Below the pieces are notes generated by a model. It was not told the origin of the DNA and ran no database searches. It saw nothing but the letters and a program-made list of their open reading frames with translations. A stretch of 64,000 bases of DNA from Rhodothermales bacterium (GTDB lineage Bacteria > Bacteroidota > Rhodothermia > Rhodothermales > JANQRZ01). The stretch's first letter is position 1; every line of letters begins with the position of its first letter. The stretch lies in contig JANQRZ010000006.1 in NCBI GenBank assembly GCA_028284265.1, forward strand, positions 1 through 64,000, given 5' to 3'. Shown piece by piece: positions 1 through 8,359 of this stretch. A program made the position numbers and the translations under genes.

Positions 1-99
1 GTGACGTTCGACGGCGCGTCGCTGCCGAGCGGAGTGTACATCTACCGCGTGGTGAGTGGGACGCAGGTCGAGACCGGCCGCGTCACCCTCGTCAAGTAA
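1..99 (+). CDS. 3' end of a secreted protein with T9SS-type C-terminal sorting tail (partial)
   Basis: Only the last 32 codons are in the window, in frame 1, ending at TAA 97-99. The ORF track misses it because the gene is cut by the window edge. The residues contain LPSGVYIYRVVSG and end in VTLVK, the typical end of a type-A C-terminal domain (Por_Secre_tail/TIGR04183 type) that directs proteins through the type IX secretion system to the surface. Nothing can be said about the function of the missing N-terminal part. A strong hairpin lies about 60 bases downstream and probably terminates it. Confidence 0.8.
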   Translation: MTFDGASLPSGVYIYRVVSGTQVETGRVTLVK

Positions 100-161
100 C
101 ACCTGACCCTTTTGCCTAGCCCGCCTGCTCCGGCAGGTCGGCTCGGAGCGAAAGAGCCTGC

Positions 162-193
162 GAGGCCCTCGGTGCTCAAGCGCCGGGGGCCTC
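162..193. terminator. Bidirectional intrinsic-type terminator hairpin
   Basis: GAGGCCCTCGGTGC, loop TCAA, then GCGCCGGGGGCCTC forms a 14-bp stem with two G-U pairs and a 4-base loop. It sits between two convergent genes (stops at 97-99 and 214-216). The downstream T-tract is weak on both strands (GTCTATTT on plus, CTCTTTC on minus), so efficiency is uncertain. Confidence 0.65.
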
Positions 194-213
194 GTCTATT
201 TGGTAGCCCGTTG

Positions 214-2370
214 CTACTCGAACGGCTCGACGTCCATCAGGTCGCTTTCGACCCGGTCCACCTGCGCGAAGAGGATGCGCTGTCCGTTGGCGGTGGCCGT
301 CAGCCCCGGCTCGCCCGACATGATGCGACCGAGGCGAACCGGGAGCGACGCAGCCTCGCCCGTTGCCTCGTCGATCCGTTGCAGGCTAAACCCGGCGCTG
401 GACCGCGTGACGACGAGGACACCCTCCTCGGTGATACTCCAGCTTCCCCTCATGTCCACCGGAAGCGCATCGGTGACGAGTCGCTCGACTCCCCCCTCGA
501 CGGGCTGTGCCCAGAGTCCAGGGACGCCGGGCTTGGTGTAGAGCACGCGCTCGCCATCGGCGGACTCTTCGCCGGTGATACCACCCTCGTCTGTCACCCG
601 AACCGCTTCGCCACCCTCGGCTGGCATTTTCCAAAGCTGCCACGTTCCGTCGCGGTTCGAGCCGAAGTAGATGGAGCGCCCATCCTGCGACCAGCGCGGC
701 ATGACTTCATCGGCCTCGGACGGGGTGAGACGACGCGGCGTCCCGCTCTCGGCACCGATCACATAGAGATCAGCCTGCGTCTCTGGTCGCGCCTGAAAGA
801 CGATCTGCGTGCCGTCCGGCGACCAGCGCGGGGCTTCGACCGAGGCCCCGCCGAAATCGGTCAGCCGGGTTGGGTTGGCCCCGTCGTGGTCGGCGGTCCA
901 GACCTCCGGCGGGCCGGAGCGGTTGGAGATGAACGCGATCCGCGACCCATCGGCGCGGAGGTGCGGCTGCTTGTCCCACCACGTCGAAACCACACATTGC
1001 CGAGGCTCGGCCTCGTCCGCTGCAGCCTCCCACACGTTGATCTCGAACGCCCACTCCTCGAACACGAGCCGACCGGGAGCCGCGACGGGCCGACCGGGGT
1101 CCCGCGCGACGATGCCCGAGACGCGGGTCACGTCACCGCCCGACGCGGGGACGCGCCATAGCTCATACATCCCGGTCCGGTTTGAGGAGAACAGCAGAGC
1201 GTCCCCATCCGGCGTCCAACCGTGCCCCGCGAAGTCCCGACTGTCGAACGTCAGACGCTCTGGCTCGCCGCCCTCGACCGGGACGAGGAACAGGTCTTGC
1301 CCGCCACCGCTCGTGCGGCGCGTGAACGCGACGGTCGTCCCATCGGGCGAGACCATCGGGAAGAGGTCACCGGTAGAGGTGGCGGGAGGTGTAGTGAGGC
1401 GGAGGCGCTCGCCGGTAGCGAGGTCGAGCAGGCTGAGGCTCGTCGGCTCGCCGGGTCCGTCGGCGGTGACGAGCGCGAGGCGCTGGCCGTCAGGGTGAAA
1501 CGAGAGACCCCACGGCAGAGCGAGTCCATCGGCGAGCCGCCGCACATCGCCGCCGAGCGAGGAGACGGAGAAGACGCCGCAGCTTTCTTCGCACCGAACA
1601 AACGCCAGCGTCCGACCGTCCGGTGCCCATGTCGGACTGCCATCTCCCGCCGGTCCCTCGGTGAGTTGGAGCGGAGCCGACGCGCCGAGCACCTGCACAA
1701 AGAGGTCGCCGCGTGTGCTATCGGTCGAGTGAACGTAGGCGACCCGCGATCCATCGGGGGACAGCACAGGGGCCGTCTCCAAACCGGGCGCGCTCGTCAG
1801 AGGCCGGGTGACAGACTCGACCGGAGGCTCCGGTACGCTGTTGAGCAATGCCAACGCGCCGAGTGCCACAGCCGCGAGCGCAAGCAGTCCCCATGCCCAA
1901 CCCACCCGAAGCCGGAAGCCCCGGTCTATGGGTAGCGCCACCGGCTCGCTCAACGTCACAGCAGGATCAGGCGCTGGAATGGAGAGCGCCACATCGGAGG
2001 AAGCCGAGGGCGTGTAGCCATCGCCGAGGTGATAGACCGGGGCGATCAGCCGGTAGCCGACAGTCGGGATGGTCTCGATGACGCGGGGCGCACGGGCGTC
2101 ATCGCCGAAGAGCTTCCGAAGCTGGGAGATGGATCGGCTGAGGGCGTTCTCCGTCACGAAGACATCGGGCCAGACGGCCTCGATCAGCTCCTCGCGCGTG
2201 ACCGTCTCGCCCGCGTGCTCGGCCAGCAGCGTCAGCACCTGCATCGGCGTTGGCTCTACGTGAACTGTCTCGCCGGGGCGGGTCAGTTCGTTCGAGCGCG
2301 GAAGCACGGTCCACTCGCCGACGCGAAAGCCATCGGCGAGGCGGGTGTGAAGGGAAGGATCGAGAGGCAT
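214..2370 (-). CDS. CadC-like transmembrane transcriptional regulator with C-terminal PD40/TolB-type beta-propeller
   Basis: This 718-aa protein has an N-terminal OmpR/CadC-type winged helix (about residues 15-115; TREELIEAVWPDVFV, then ISQLRKLFGD and IETIPTVGYRL). A single membrane helix follows near residues 155-180 (WAWGLLALAAVALGALALL). The long C-terminal part carries at least eight PD40-like blades (SPDGSRVAYV, APDGRTLAFV, SPDGTTVAFT, SQDGRSIYFGSNRDG). The design suggests a one-component regulator that binds DNA in the cytoplasm and senses something in the periplasm through the propeller. The ligand and targets are unknown. The ORF extends 34 codons further upstream, but that part is low-complexity and lacks domain features. 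MPLDPSLH at 2370 is the likely start. It is divergent from the FG-GAP gene at 2614, a plausible target. Confidence 0.85.
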   Translation of the reverse strand: MPLDPSLHTRLADGFRVGEWTVLPRSNELTRPGETVHVEPTPMQVLTLLAEHAGETVTREELIEAVWPDVFVTENALSRSISQLRKLFGDDARAPRVIETIPTVGYRLIAPVYHLGDGYTPSASSDVALSIPAPDPAVTLSEPVALPIDRGFRLRVGWAWGLLALAAVALGALALLNSVPEPPVESVTRPLTSAPGLETAPVLSPDGSRVAYVHSTDSTRGDLFVQVLGASAPLQLTEGPAGDGSPTWAPDGRTLAFVRCEESCGVFSVSSLGGDVRRLADGLALPWGLSFHPDGQRLALVTADGPGEPTSLSLLDLATGERLRLTTPPATSTGDLFPMVSPDGTTVAFTRRTSGGGQDLFLVPVEGGEPERLTFDSRDFAGHGWTPDGDALLFSSNRTGMYELWRVPASGGDVTRVSGIVARDPGRPVAAPGRLVFEEWAFEINVWEAAADEAEPRQCVVSTWWDKQPHLRADGSRIAFISNRSGPPEVWTADHDGANPTRLTDFGGASVEAPRWSPDGTQIVFQARPETQADLYVIGAESGTPRRLTPSEADEVMPRWSQDGRSIYFGSNRDGTWQLWKMPAEGGEAVRVTDEGGITGEESADGERVLYTKPGVPGLWAQPVEGGVERLVTDALPVDMRGSWSITEEGVLVVTRSSAGFSLQRIDEATGEAASLPVRLGRIMSGEPGLTATANGQRILFAQVDRVESDLMDVEPFE

Positions 2371-2613
2371 AGCCGGGGTATGGCGTCCGGTACAAGGGCG
2401 GGTGGGCGTCCGCCACAGAGTAGGGCTTCGTGCCGGGACGAGGCAAGGTACTATGGAAGGCTCCGCCACCATCGCCCGGAATCCGCCGGAATAGGCTCTA
2501 TCCGAAGATCATCAGCACATCGTCACCTTTCTATCACGTCCTCAGCAAGCGACCGCTGCGATTCGCGCCCTACCCTGCTGCCACACGCTGCCGTCCATTC
2601 AGTCTGATCCGCT
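2371..2613. promoter_or_regulatory. Divergent intergenic region between the CadC-like regulator and the FG-GAP protein
   Basis: This 243-base gap contains the outward promoters of both neighbours by position. Near 2477-2492 there are close repeats of GGAAT/CCG (GGAATCCGCCGGAAT), a possible binding site. No clear -35/-10 pair could be chosen by eye and no gene is supported here. Confidence 0.35.
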
Positions 2614-4392
2614 ATGACCCTCCTTCGCTACACGCTTCTCGCTCTGCTACTCGTCCCCACTGGCGCAGTGGCCCAACTCACCTTCACCGAAGTCGACAAT
2701 CCCTTCACCGTCTCGCTCACCTCATGGGGTGCAAGCTGGGTGGACGTGGACGGCGATCTCGACCTCGACCTGTTCGTCAGCCGCAGCGGTACGGCGGGCG
2801 GCAACGAGCTGTTCATCAACAACGGCGGCACCTTCAGCCGTATCACCCGCCAGCCTTTCAACGAGGACAATTCCATCGGCCATACGTGGGCGGACTATGA
2901 CAACGACGGCGACCTCGACCTGCTCACCGTCGGCAACCCGTCCGTGCTGTACCGCAACGACGGCAACGTCGTCTTTACCCGAATCGAAGATGGGGTACTG
3001 GCTCCGTCGGTGAGTAACCGGGGGTGGAGCGGCGCGTGGGGCGACATCGACAACGACGGTTTCGTCGATATCGTGATCGCCCACCCGGCGGGTTTCATCG
3101 GCGCTCCGCAAGAGAACCACCTCTTCCGCAACGAGGGTGCGGGCGCGTTCGCCCGCATCAGCGACGGCCCTATCGTCACCGGCTTCGATCCATACACAGT
3201 CCCCTCGTGGAGCGACTACGACCTCGATGGTGACCTCGACCTCTTCATCGGCAGCGGCCCGGCCAACGGCAACATCGCCCCGGACAACCTCTACGAGAAC
3301 GACGGCACCGGCACCTTCACCCGCATCACCACCGACCCCATCGCCACCGACGCGCGCGACGGACAGGTGATGAACTGGATCGACTATGACAACGACAGCG
3401 ACCTCGACCTCTTCGTCACCAACTACACCGGGATCAACCGAAGCGAGCTGTATCGCAACGACGAGGGTACCTACGTTCAGGTCACGACCGGCTCCATCGT
3501 CCAAGACACCGGAGGGGCCGGACTGGCGAATACGTGGGGCGACCTCGACAATGACGGCGACCTCGATGTGTTCGTAACGACGGATGCTGGGGGCGTGGAC
3601 CGACTCTACATCAACAACGGCGATGACACCTTCACCCGCGTCACCGATCAACCCGTCGGCAGCGGGAGCACGTCGCGGTCCGGGGCCACACTCGGTGACT
3701 ATGACTTCGACGGCGACCTCGACCTCGCGGTGACGACCCCGCCGCCGTTCCCCAGTCAGGTCCGGCTCTACCGGAACGAAGCCCCTGCCGCAAACGGCTG
3801 GCTCAAGCTGAATCTCGTCGGTGTCGAGTCCAACCGGGCCGCCATCGGGGCGAAGGTGCGCGCCACGGCCATGATCGGCGGCGAAACGGTGACACAGTTC
3901 CGCGAGGTCTCAGCCCAGAACACGTTCAACGGGCAGAATGCCCTCACCGTCCACTTTGGGCTGGGCGATGCCGAGAACGTGGACATGCTGGAGATCACTT
4001 GGCCCTCGGGCATGGTGGACACGTTCAACGACGTGCGGCGCAATGCCTTCTTCGAGCTGATGGAGGGCGGGAGCCTGCTCGCCGTCGCCGACGAGCCAAG
4101 TGCGCCGACCGCCCCGACGCTCGCGCTCGACGCGGCCTACCCCAACCCGTTCAGCACAGCGACGACCCTCCGCTATAGCCTCCGCGAATCAGGCCCGGTT
4201 CAGCTTGCGGTCTACGACGTACTCGGTCGCCGCGTCACGACGCTGGTGGACGGGACGTTGCCCGCAGGTACGCACACGGCAACGTGGAACGGAACCAGCG
4301 AAGCTGGACGCGCCCTTAGTGCGGGCGTGTATCTCGTCCGACTCGAAACCGGCAAGCAAACGCTCAGTCGCCGCCTCGTCCTCGTGCGCTAG
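2614..4392 (+). CDS. Secreted FG-GAP/VCBS-repeat protein with ASPIC/UnbV domain and T9SS sorting tail
   Basis: The 592-aa protein begins with a signal peptide (MTLLRYTLLALLLVPTGAVA, cut before Q). Seven Ca-binding-type FG-GAP/VCBS blades follow (DYDNDGDLDLLTVG, DIDNDGFVDIVIA, DYDLDGDLDLFIG, DYDNDSDLDLFVT, DLDNDGDLDVFVT, DYDFDGDLDLAVT and a first divergent one). This is enough for a seven-bladed integrin-like propeller (about residues 40-390). An ASPIC/UnbV domain covers about residues 400-480 (REVSAQNTFNGQNALTVHFGLG). The last ~80 residues are a type-A sorting domain (YPNPFSTATTLRY ... VYDVLGRRV). It is predicted to be exported and displayed on the surface. The binding partner is unknown. Confidence 0.9.
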   Translation: MTLLRYTLLALLLVPTGAVAQLTFTEVDNPFTVSLTSWGASWVDVDGDLDLDLFVSRSGTAGGNELFINNGGTFSRITRQPFNEDNSIGHTWADYDNDGDLDLLTVGNPSVLYRNDGNVVFTRIEDGVLAPSVSNRGWSGAWGDIDNDGFVDIVIAHPAGFIGAPQENHLFRNEGAGAFARISDGPIVTGFDPYTVPSWSDYDLDGDLDLFIGSGPANGNIAPDNLYENDGTGTFTRITTDPIATDARDGQVMNWIDYDNDSDLDLFVTNYTGINRSELYRNDEGTYVQVTTGSIVQDTGGAGLANTWGDLDNDGDLDVFVTTDAGGVDRLYINNGDDTFTRVTDQPVGSGSTSRSGATLGDYDFDGDLDLAVTTPPPFPSQVRLYRNEAPAANGWLKLNLVGVESNRAAIGAKVRATAMIGGETVTQFREVSAQNTFNGQNALTVHFGLGDAENVDMLEITWPSGMVDTFNDVRRNAFFELMEGGSLLAVADEPSAPTAPTLALDAAYPNPFSTATTLRYSLRESGPVQLAVYDVLGRRVTTLVDGTLPAGTHTATWNGTSEAGRALSAGVYLVRLETGKQTLSRRLVLVR

Positions 4393-4459
4393 CTTCCCCG
4401 CTGGGTCGCCCGATGGGGGGCGGCCCGGCCTCGTTCCTCTTCCATTCATCGACATCGAC

Positions 4460-4963
4460 ATGCTCCGCATCCTCCTCGCGCTGCTCCTCTTTGCTCCGCT
4501 AGCCCACGCGCAACCTGCCCCCTGCCCGTCTGCCGAGGCCACCCATCTCGACTTCTGGCTCGGCACTTGGGATCTGACGTGGACCGCCGACGACGGAAGC
4601 GACGGGCACGGCGTCAACACCATCACCCGCACCCTCGGCGATTGTGTGATCCGCGAGGTGTTCGCAGGCGATGACGGCTTCGCGGGCGAGAGCGTCTCCG
4701 TCTACAACCCGCGCACCGAGCAGTGGCGGCAGACGTGGGTGGACAACCAGGGCGGCTACCTCCTCTTCACCGGCAGCCCGGACGCCGACGGCACGATGGA
4801 ACTACGCACCGCGCCGTTCACGAACCCGCAGGGCAACGAACAGGTCAACCGGATGATCTGGCTCAACGTGACCGACGACAGCTTCGACTGGCACTGGCAA
4901 AACTCGACCGACGACGGCCAGACGTGGAACGACCTGTGGGTGATCCGCTACGCCCGGCGCTGA
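4460..4963 (+). CDS. Small exported protein of the DUF1579-like 'FWLGTWDL' type
   Basis: I chose ATG 4460, which gives 167 aa with a clean signal peptide (MLRILLALLLFAPLAHAQ). The longer ORF-track version reads through the 3' end of the previous gene. The mature protein opens with HLDFWLGTWDLTW, a motif common in small lipocalin-like beta-barrel proteins of the DUF1579 kind. These are usually annotated only as hypothetical. There is no catalytic motif. The gene follows the FG-GAP gene by 67 bases on the same strand and could be cotranscribed. Its last 16 bases overlap the end of the convergent glycosyltransferase gene. Confidence 0.75.
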   Translation: MLRILLALLLFAPLAHAQPAPCPSAEATHLDFWLGTWDLTWTADDGSDGHGVNTITRTLGDCVIREVFAGDDGFAGESVSVYNPRTEQWRQTWVDNQGGYLLFTGSPDADGTMELRTAPFTNPQGNEQVNRMIWLNVTDDSFDWHWQNSTDDGQTWNDLWVIRYARR

Positions 4964-5943
4964 TAGGCGGCCTCTTCCTCCGCTGCCACCGCCTCACCCG
5001 GCTCCAGCGTCTCGCGGAGGTGGACATCGTCGGTGCGCTCCATCTGCGGGCGGACGATCATCTCGCCGAGAAAGCCTGCTAGGAAAAGCTGCACGCCGAG
5101 GACGACGAGCATAATCCCGAGGTGGAACAGCGGGCGATTCTGGATCGGCGTGCCCATCCACCAGCCGATGGAGAGGTAGAGCGAGATTGCAAAGCCGCCG
5201 ATAAATGAAAGCGTCCCGAGGCCACCGAATAAGTGCATCGGTCGCCGCCCGAAGCGGGTCACGAAGACGACGGTGACGAGATCGAGGAAGCCGCGAATGA
5301 AGCGCTCGATCCCGAACTTGGTCTGCCCGTGCTGGCGCGGGTGGTGCTGCACGGCCTGCTCCTCGATGCGCGTATAGCCCTCCCACTTGGCGAGCAGCGG
5401 GATGTAGCGGTGTAGCTCGCCGTAGACGTGGACGTTCTTGACCACCTCGGCGTGGTAGGCCTTGATGCCGGAGTTGAAGTCGTGCAGCGGAATGCCCGAG
5501 ACGAAGCGCGTGACGCCGTTGAAGAACCGGCTGGGGATCGTCTTCGAGAGCGGGTCGTGGCGTTTCTGCTTCCAGCCGCTGACGAGATCAGCCCCGGCTT
5601 CGAGGCGCTCGATCATCTCGGGTAGCTCGGCAGGATCGTCCTGCAAGTCGGCGTCGAGGGTAGCGACGTACCGGCCCCGCGCCCGCTCGAACCCGACGGC
5701 GAGCGCCGCGCTCTTGCCGTAGTTCCGGCGAAGTTGGATACCGGCGAAGCGCGGATCGTCCCAGTGCAACTGTCGGACGACCTCCCACGAGTTGTCCGTC
5801 GAACCATCGTCGATCAGCCAGACCTCGAATGCATAGCCCGTCGGCTCGATGGCCGCACGGATGCGCTCGGCGAGTTCGGGGAGCGACTCGGCTTCGTTGA
5901 GAAGCGGAATCACGAGGGAGAGGTCGGGGGCTGGGCTTTGCAT
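4948..5943 (-). CDS. Family 2 glycosyltransferase, polyprenyl-phosphate (GtrB/DPM-like) type
   Basis: The 331-aa protein starts at MQSPAPDLSLVIPLLNEAES; the upstream 20 codons in the track lack family features. The GT-A domain shows LVIPLLNEAES, LIDDGSTDNSWEVV and TLDADLQDDP (the nucleotide-sugar/metal-binding DxD region), then the acceptor-side segment HDFNSGIKAY. Two membrane helices follow near residues 235-305. This layout matches enzymes that move a sugar from a nucleotide donor to undecaprenyl or dolichyl phosphate at the inner face of the membrane, supplying lipid-linked sugar for cell-envelope glycosylation. The donor sugar cannot be read from sequence. It is divergent from the TfoX-C gene and stands alone. 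Confidence 0.9.
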   Translation of the reverse strand: MQSPAPDLSLVIPLLNEAESLPELAERIRAAIEPTGYAFEVWLIDDGSTDNSWEVVRQLHWDDPRFAGIQLRRNYGKSAALAVGFERARGRYVATLDADLQDDPAELPEMIERLEAGADLVSGWKQKRHDPLSKTIPSRFFNGVTRFVSGIPLHDFNSGIKAYHAEVVKNVHVYGELHRYIPLLAKWEGYTRIEEQAVQHHPRQHGQTKFGIERFIRGFLDLVTVVFVTRFGRRPMHLFGGLGTLSFIGGFAISLYLSIGWWMGTPIQNRPLFHLGIMLVVLGVQLFLAGFLGEMIVRPQMERTDDVHLRETLEPGEAVAAEEEAAYQRRA

Positions 5944-6011
5944 AGAGCGGAAAGGTACCCAATCGCGGCGATGGCTGGTAGCTTCCACTGCCCCGCCATC
6001 CATTTGCTGCC

Positions 6012-6290
6012 ATGACTATCGACTCCGATCTCGCCAGTCTCAAGAATCTCGGCCCGAAAAGCGTCGGCTGGCTCTGCGACTGCGGCATCACCTCGGCGGA
6101 GGAGCTTCGGCGGATCGGCGCGGTGATGGCGTACAAGATCGTTCGGCACCGCTACCCGTCGGCCAATGCGCTGCTCCTCTTCGCGCTCCACGGTGCCCTC
6201 ACCGACACTCATTGGAACGGCCTCGACCCGGCGACCAAAGCCCGCCTCCGCGACGAGGCCGACGGCGAATTACAGATCGGCCCGCGCTAA
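6012..6290 (+). CDS. TfoX C-terminal domain protein
   Basis: The 92-aa protein matches the stand-alone TfoX C-terminal domain. It begins LASLKNLGPKSVGWLCDCGI (helix-hairpin-helix-like, 'LKNLGPKS' signature) and continues ITSAEELRRIGAVMAYKIV. In gammaproteobacteria the full TfoX/Sxy protein controls competence. Stand-alone C-terminal domains are widespread, with no agreed function. No N-terminal TfoX domain is present here. The TAA stop overlaps the stop of the convergent barrel gene by 4 bases. Confidence 0.85.
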   Translation: MTIDSDLASLKNLGPKSVGWLCDCGITSAEELRRIGAVMAYKIVRHRYPSANALLLFALHGALTDTHWNGLDPATKARLRDEADGELQIGPR

Positions 6291-8359
6291 TTCGGCAGCA
6301 GCCAGAACACGCCGAAGCGGAGGCGCGGATTCGGGAGCGGGTAGACCGGCGCGACGTAGACCCCCGGATAGACCCGGCTCGCGAGGATGTTCTCGTAGGC
6401 GATAAACACTGTCGCCCGTCCGCCGCCAATCGCGGCCTCGGTCACGATATCGAGCGTGCCGGAGGCGTCGACGGGCCGAGCGTCAAGCGGCCGGAGGGCG
6501 AAGAGCGCCGTCGGTGCGTGGAAGCTCCGGCCGAGGAATGCCGCCCACCCCCGCCCGCGTGCGGCGAGATCGAGGTCGAGGTTGCCATCGAACAGGCCGA
6601 GAGCGCGGACGCCGAGGCGGGCATCGCCCCAGACGGGCGGCAGCACGTCAGCGGCCCGCTCGTGAACCGGCGAATCGCTGGCGTTGAGGAAGGCGTGGGC
6701 GTTCGCTTGGAGACGGAGATAGAGGCCACGCGCGGCCCGGTCGCGCCACGCGAGACGGAGCGTGCCCGTCGCCCGGCGGAACGCTCCGTCCACCGTCGCG
6801 AACGTCGCCACGGTGTCGGTATCCGCGAGGAGCACGCACGGATCGGCCTGCTGCACGGCCTCGCCCGACAGTCCGACATCGAACGGTCCGACCTTGGCGT
6901 GGAGGCCTGCGGCCAGGACGAGCGTCCGCTCATCGCCCGTGGCTTCCGCCGACTGAATCAACCCGCCGAACCCGTCGCGCTCGACCCGGCTGTGCGTTGC
7001 CCCAGCCAGACGCGCCGAGACAAACACCTGCGCGACCCCAAACGACCGCTCGGCCCGAACGCCGACAACGGGAAACGAACCCGTCGGGGCGGACGTAAAT
7101 CCGGCCTCGAGACCAAGGTCGAAGCCTGCGAGAGCGAGCGAGTCCAGCAGAGCGAGGTGGAGCGTGCGGGCACGGTCATCGTCGGGGAAGGCCGTGCCGC
7201 GCTTGGTCTGCGTCACCCAGCCCTCAGCACGGACGCGAAGCCTGTGCGCGCCAAGCTGGAACGGCTGTACGACGCGAAGCCCAACCCGGTCGGCCCGCGC
7301 GCCTACGGTGTCCGACGCAGTGAACGATCCGCCGTCGACATACCGAAATGTCTCGGCGGTCCAGAAGGCGGTCGCCGTGAGCGGGGCGGCGGCGAGCGGC
7401 AGGCGAACCGTCGCGGCGAGGTCGTTGCGGATCGTCTCGCGCTCGGCGTTAGGATTGAGGACGTTGGCCCGGTCGAAGACGGTCTCGAACACACCGATGG
7501 GCGCAACCCCGCCCGACGCCCCGGCCCGTTCGCGCCCGTGCCGCTCCGTCACCTCGACCGACAGCGTAGGCAGCGCGATGCCGACACGTCCGATCACCTG
7601 CCAGCCACTCACCCCGATCCCGGCATACTCCCCGTCCGCCTTCCGACCGCTGACGTGGAAGAGCGCTTGCAGCCTCGCCCGGTCGCCGCCGAGAGCGCGG
7701 ACGAAGCCGGGCCGACGAGTCTGCGCGTGCGTCGCCGAGATGAACTGAATGCCGTCGCCGCCCGTCCGGTAGCGCAACTCCGACACCGGTACCGACGCCG
7801 CGAAGGCCCGCAGGCTCGTCGCCACCCCGACCGGCGCGGTCCCGTCCGGCCCAAGTCGAATCGGTGCGAGCACGTCGAGCGGCAATAGCTCCAGCGCGGA
7901 GCGACCGGAGAGCAGATTTGAGACCGGCACCCCGCCGAGCGTAACCGCCGTGCGGCGTGGATCAAGGCCACCGAACGAGACGCCGTCTGCGGCAGCCGGT
8001 ACACCGAGGTCGTACAGAAACGCGCCCGGCACCTCGGCCAGCAGGTCGGCAACATTGAAGACGGGCCGACGGGTCGGGGCGCCGCTTACGACGCGGCCCG
8101 GTGCGTCGGAGGAAAAAGCAACGACCGGACGGGCCGGACGCCGTGCCGCAAGCGAATCGGCGGCCAGCGAATCCGCCACTATGTCGAGAGTATCCGTTGG
8201 CGCGACGAGTGAATCGACCGGCAGCGCGAGAGAGTCCGGGAGTTGGGCTTGGGCAACAGAGAAGAGATAGAAGAGAGGGAAGAGAGGGAAGAGATAGAGG
8301 AGAAAGCGACTCTCTCTTCTATCCCTTCCCTCTTCTCTCGCTCCTCTCGCCCGTCTCAC
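6287..8359 (-). CDS. TonB-dependent-receptor-like outer-membrane protein
   Basis: This 690-aa protein has a plug-like region (about residues 75-190: FNVADLLAEVPGAFLYDLGV, RRTAVTLGGVPVSNLLSG), then a long stretch of alternating hydrophobic strands typical of a beta-barrel. It is shorter than a full 22-strand TonB receptor with carboxypeptidase-like domain, and no TonB box is obvious. The start is GTG at 8359, overlapping the stop of the upstream deoxynucleoside kinase by 4 bases (GTGA), which suggests translational coupling. The signal peptide (FLLYLFPLFPLFYLFSVAQA) is encoded by an unusual polypurine/polypyrimidine tract. The substrate is unknown. Confidence 0.75.
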   Translation of the reverse strand: MRRARGAREEGRDRRESRFLLYLFPLFPLFYLFSVAQAQLPDSLALPVDSLVAPTDTLDIVADSLAADSLAARRPARPVVAFSSDAPGRVVSGAPTRRPVFNVADLLAEVPGAFLYDLGVPAAADGVSFGGLDPRRTAVTLGGVPVSNLLSGRSALELLPLDVLAPIRLGPDGTAPVGVATSLRAFAASVPVSELRYRTGGDGIQFISATHAQTRRPGFVRALGGDRARLQALFHVSGRKADGEYAGIGVSGWQVIGRVGIALPTLSVEVTERHGRERAGASGGVAPIGVFETVFDRANVLNPNAERETIRNDLAATVRLPLAAAPLTATAFWTAETFRYVDGGSFTASDTVGARADRVGLRVVQPFQLGAHRLRVRAEGWVTQTKRGTAFPDDDRARTLHLALLDSLALAGFDLGLEAGFTSAPTGSFPVVGVRAERSFGVAQVFVSARLAGATHSRVERDGFGGLIQSAEATGDERTLVLAAGLHAKVGPFDVGLSGEAVQQADPCVLLADTDTVATFATVDGAFRRATGTLRLAWRDRAARGLYLRLQANAHAFLNASDSPVHERAADVLPPVWGDARLGVRALGLFDGNLDLDLAARGRGWAAFLGRSFHAPTALFALRPLDARPVDASGTLDIVTEAAIGGGRATVFIAYENILASRVYPGVYVAPVYPLPNPRLRFGVFWLLPN
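8257..8350. repeat. Polypurine/polypyrimidine inverted-repeat tract inside a signal-peptide coding region
   Basis: On the plus strand about 50 almost pure purines (AGAGAAGAGATAGAAGAG...) are followed by about 40 almost pure pyrimidines. GATAGAAGAGAG (8266-8277) is the exact inverse complement of CTCTCTTCTATC (8312-8323). The tract encodes the first ~35 residues of the barrel protein, just after the kinase stop. It may fold in mRNA or form non-B DNA. Confidence 0.8.

Noticed and set aside
2721-3651. 309-aa minus-strand Val/Asp-rich ORF (track 2722-3651)
   Set aside because: Mirror of the FG-GAP repeats in the 2614 gene; no start signal or known fold.
5849-7888. 679-aa plus-strand ORF
   Set aside because: Antisense to the TonB-receptor-like gene; Arg/Pro-rich with no domain, signal peptide or plausible start. 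It is a shadow ORF of GC-rich coding DNA.
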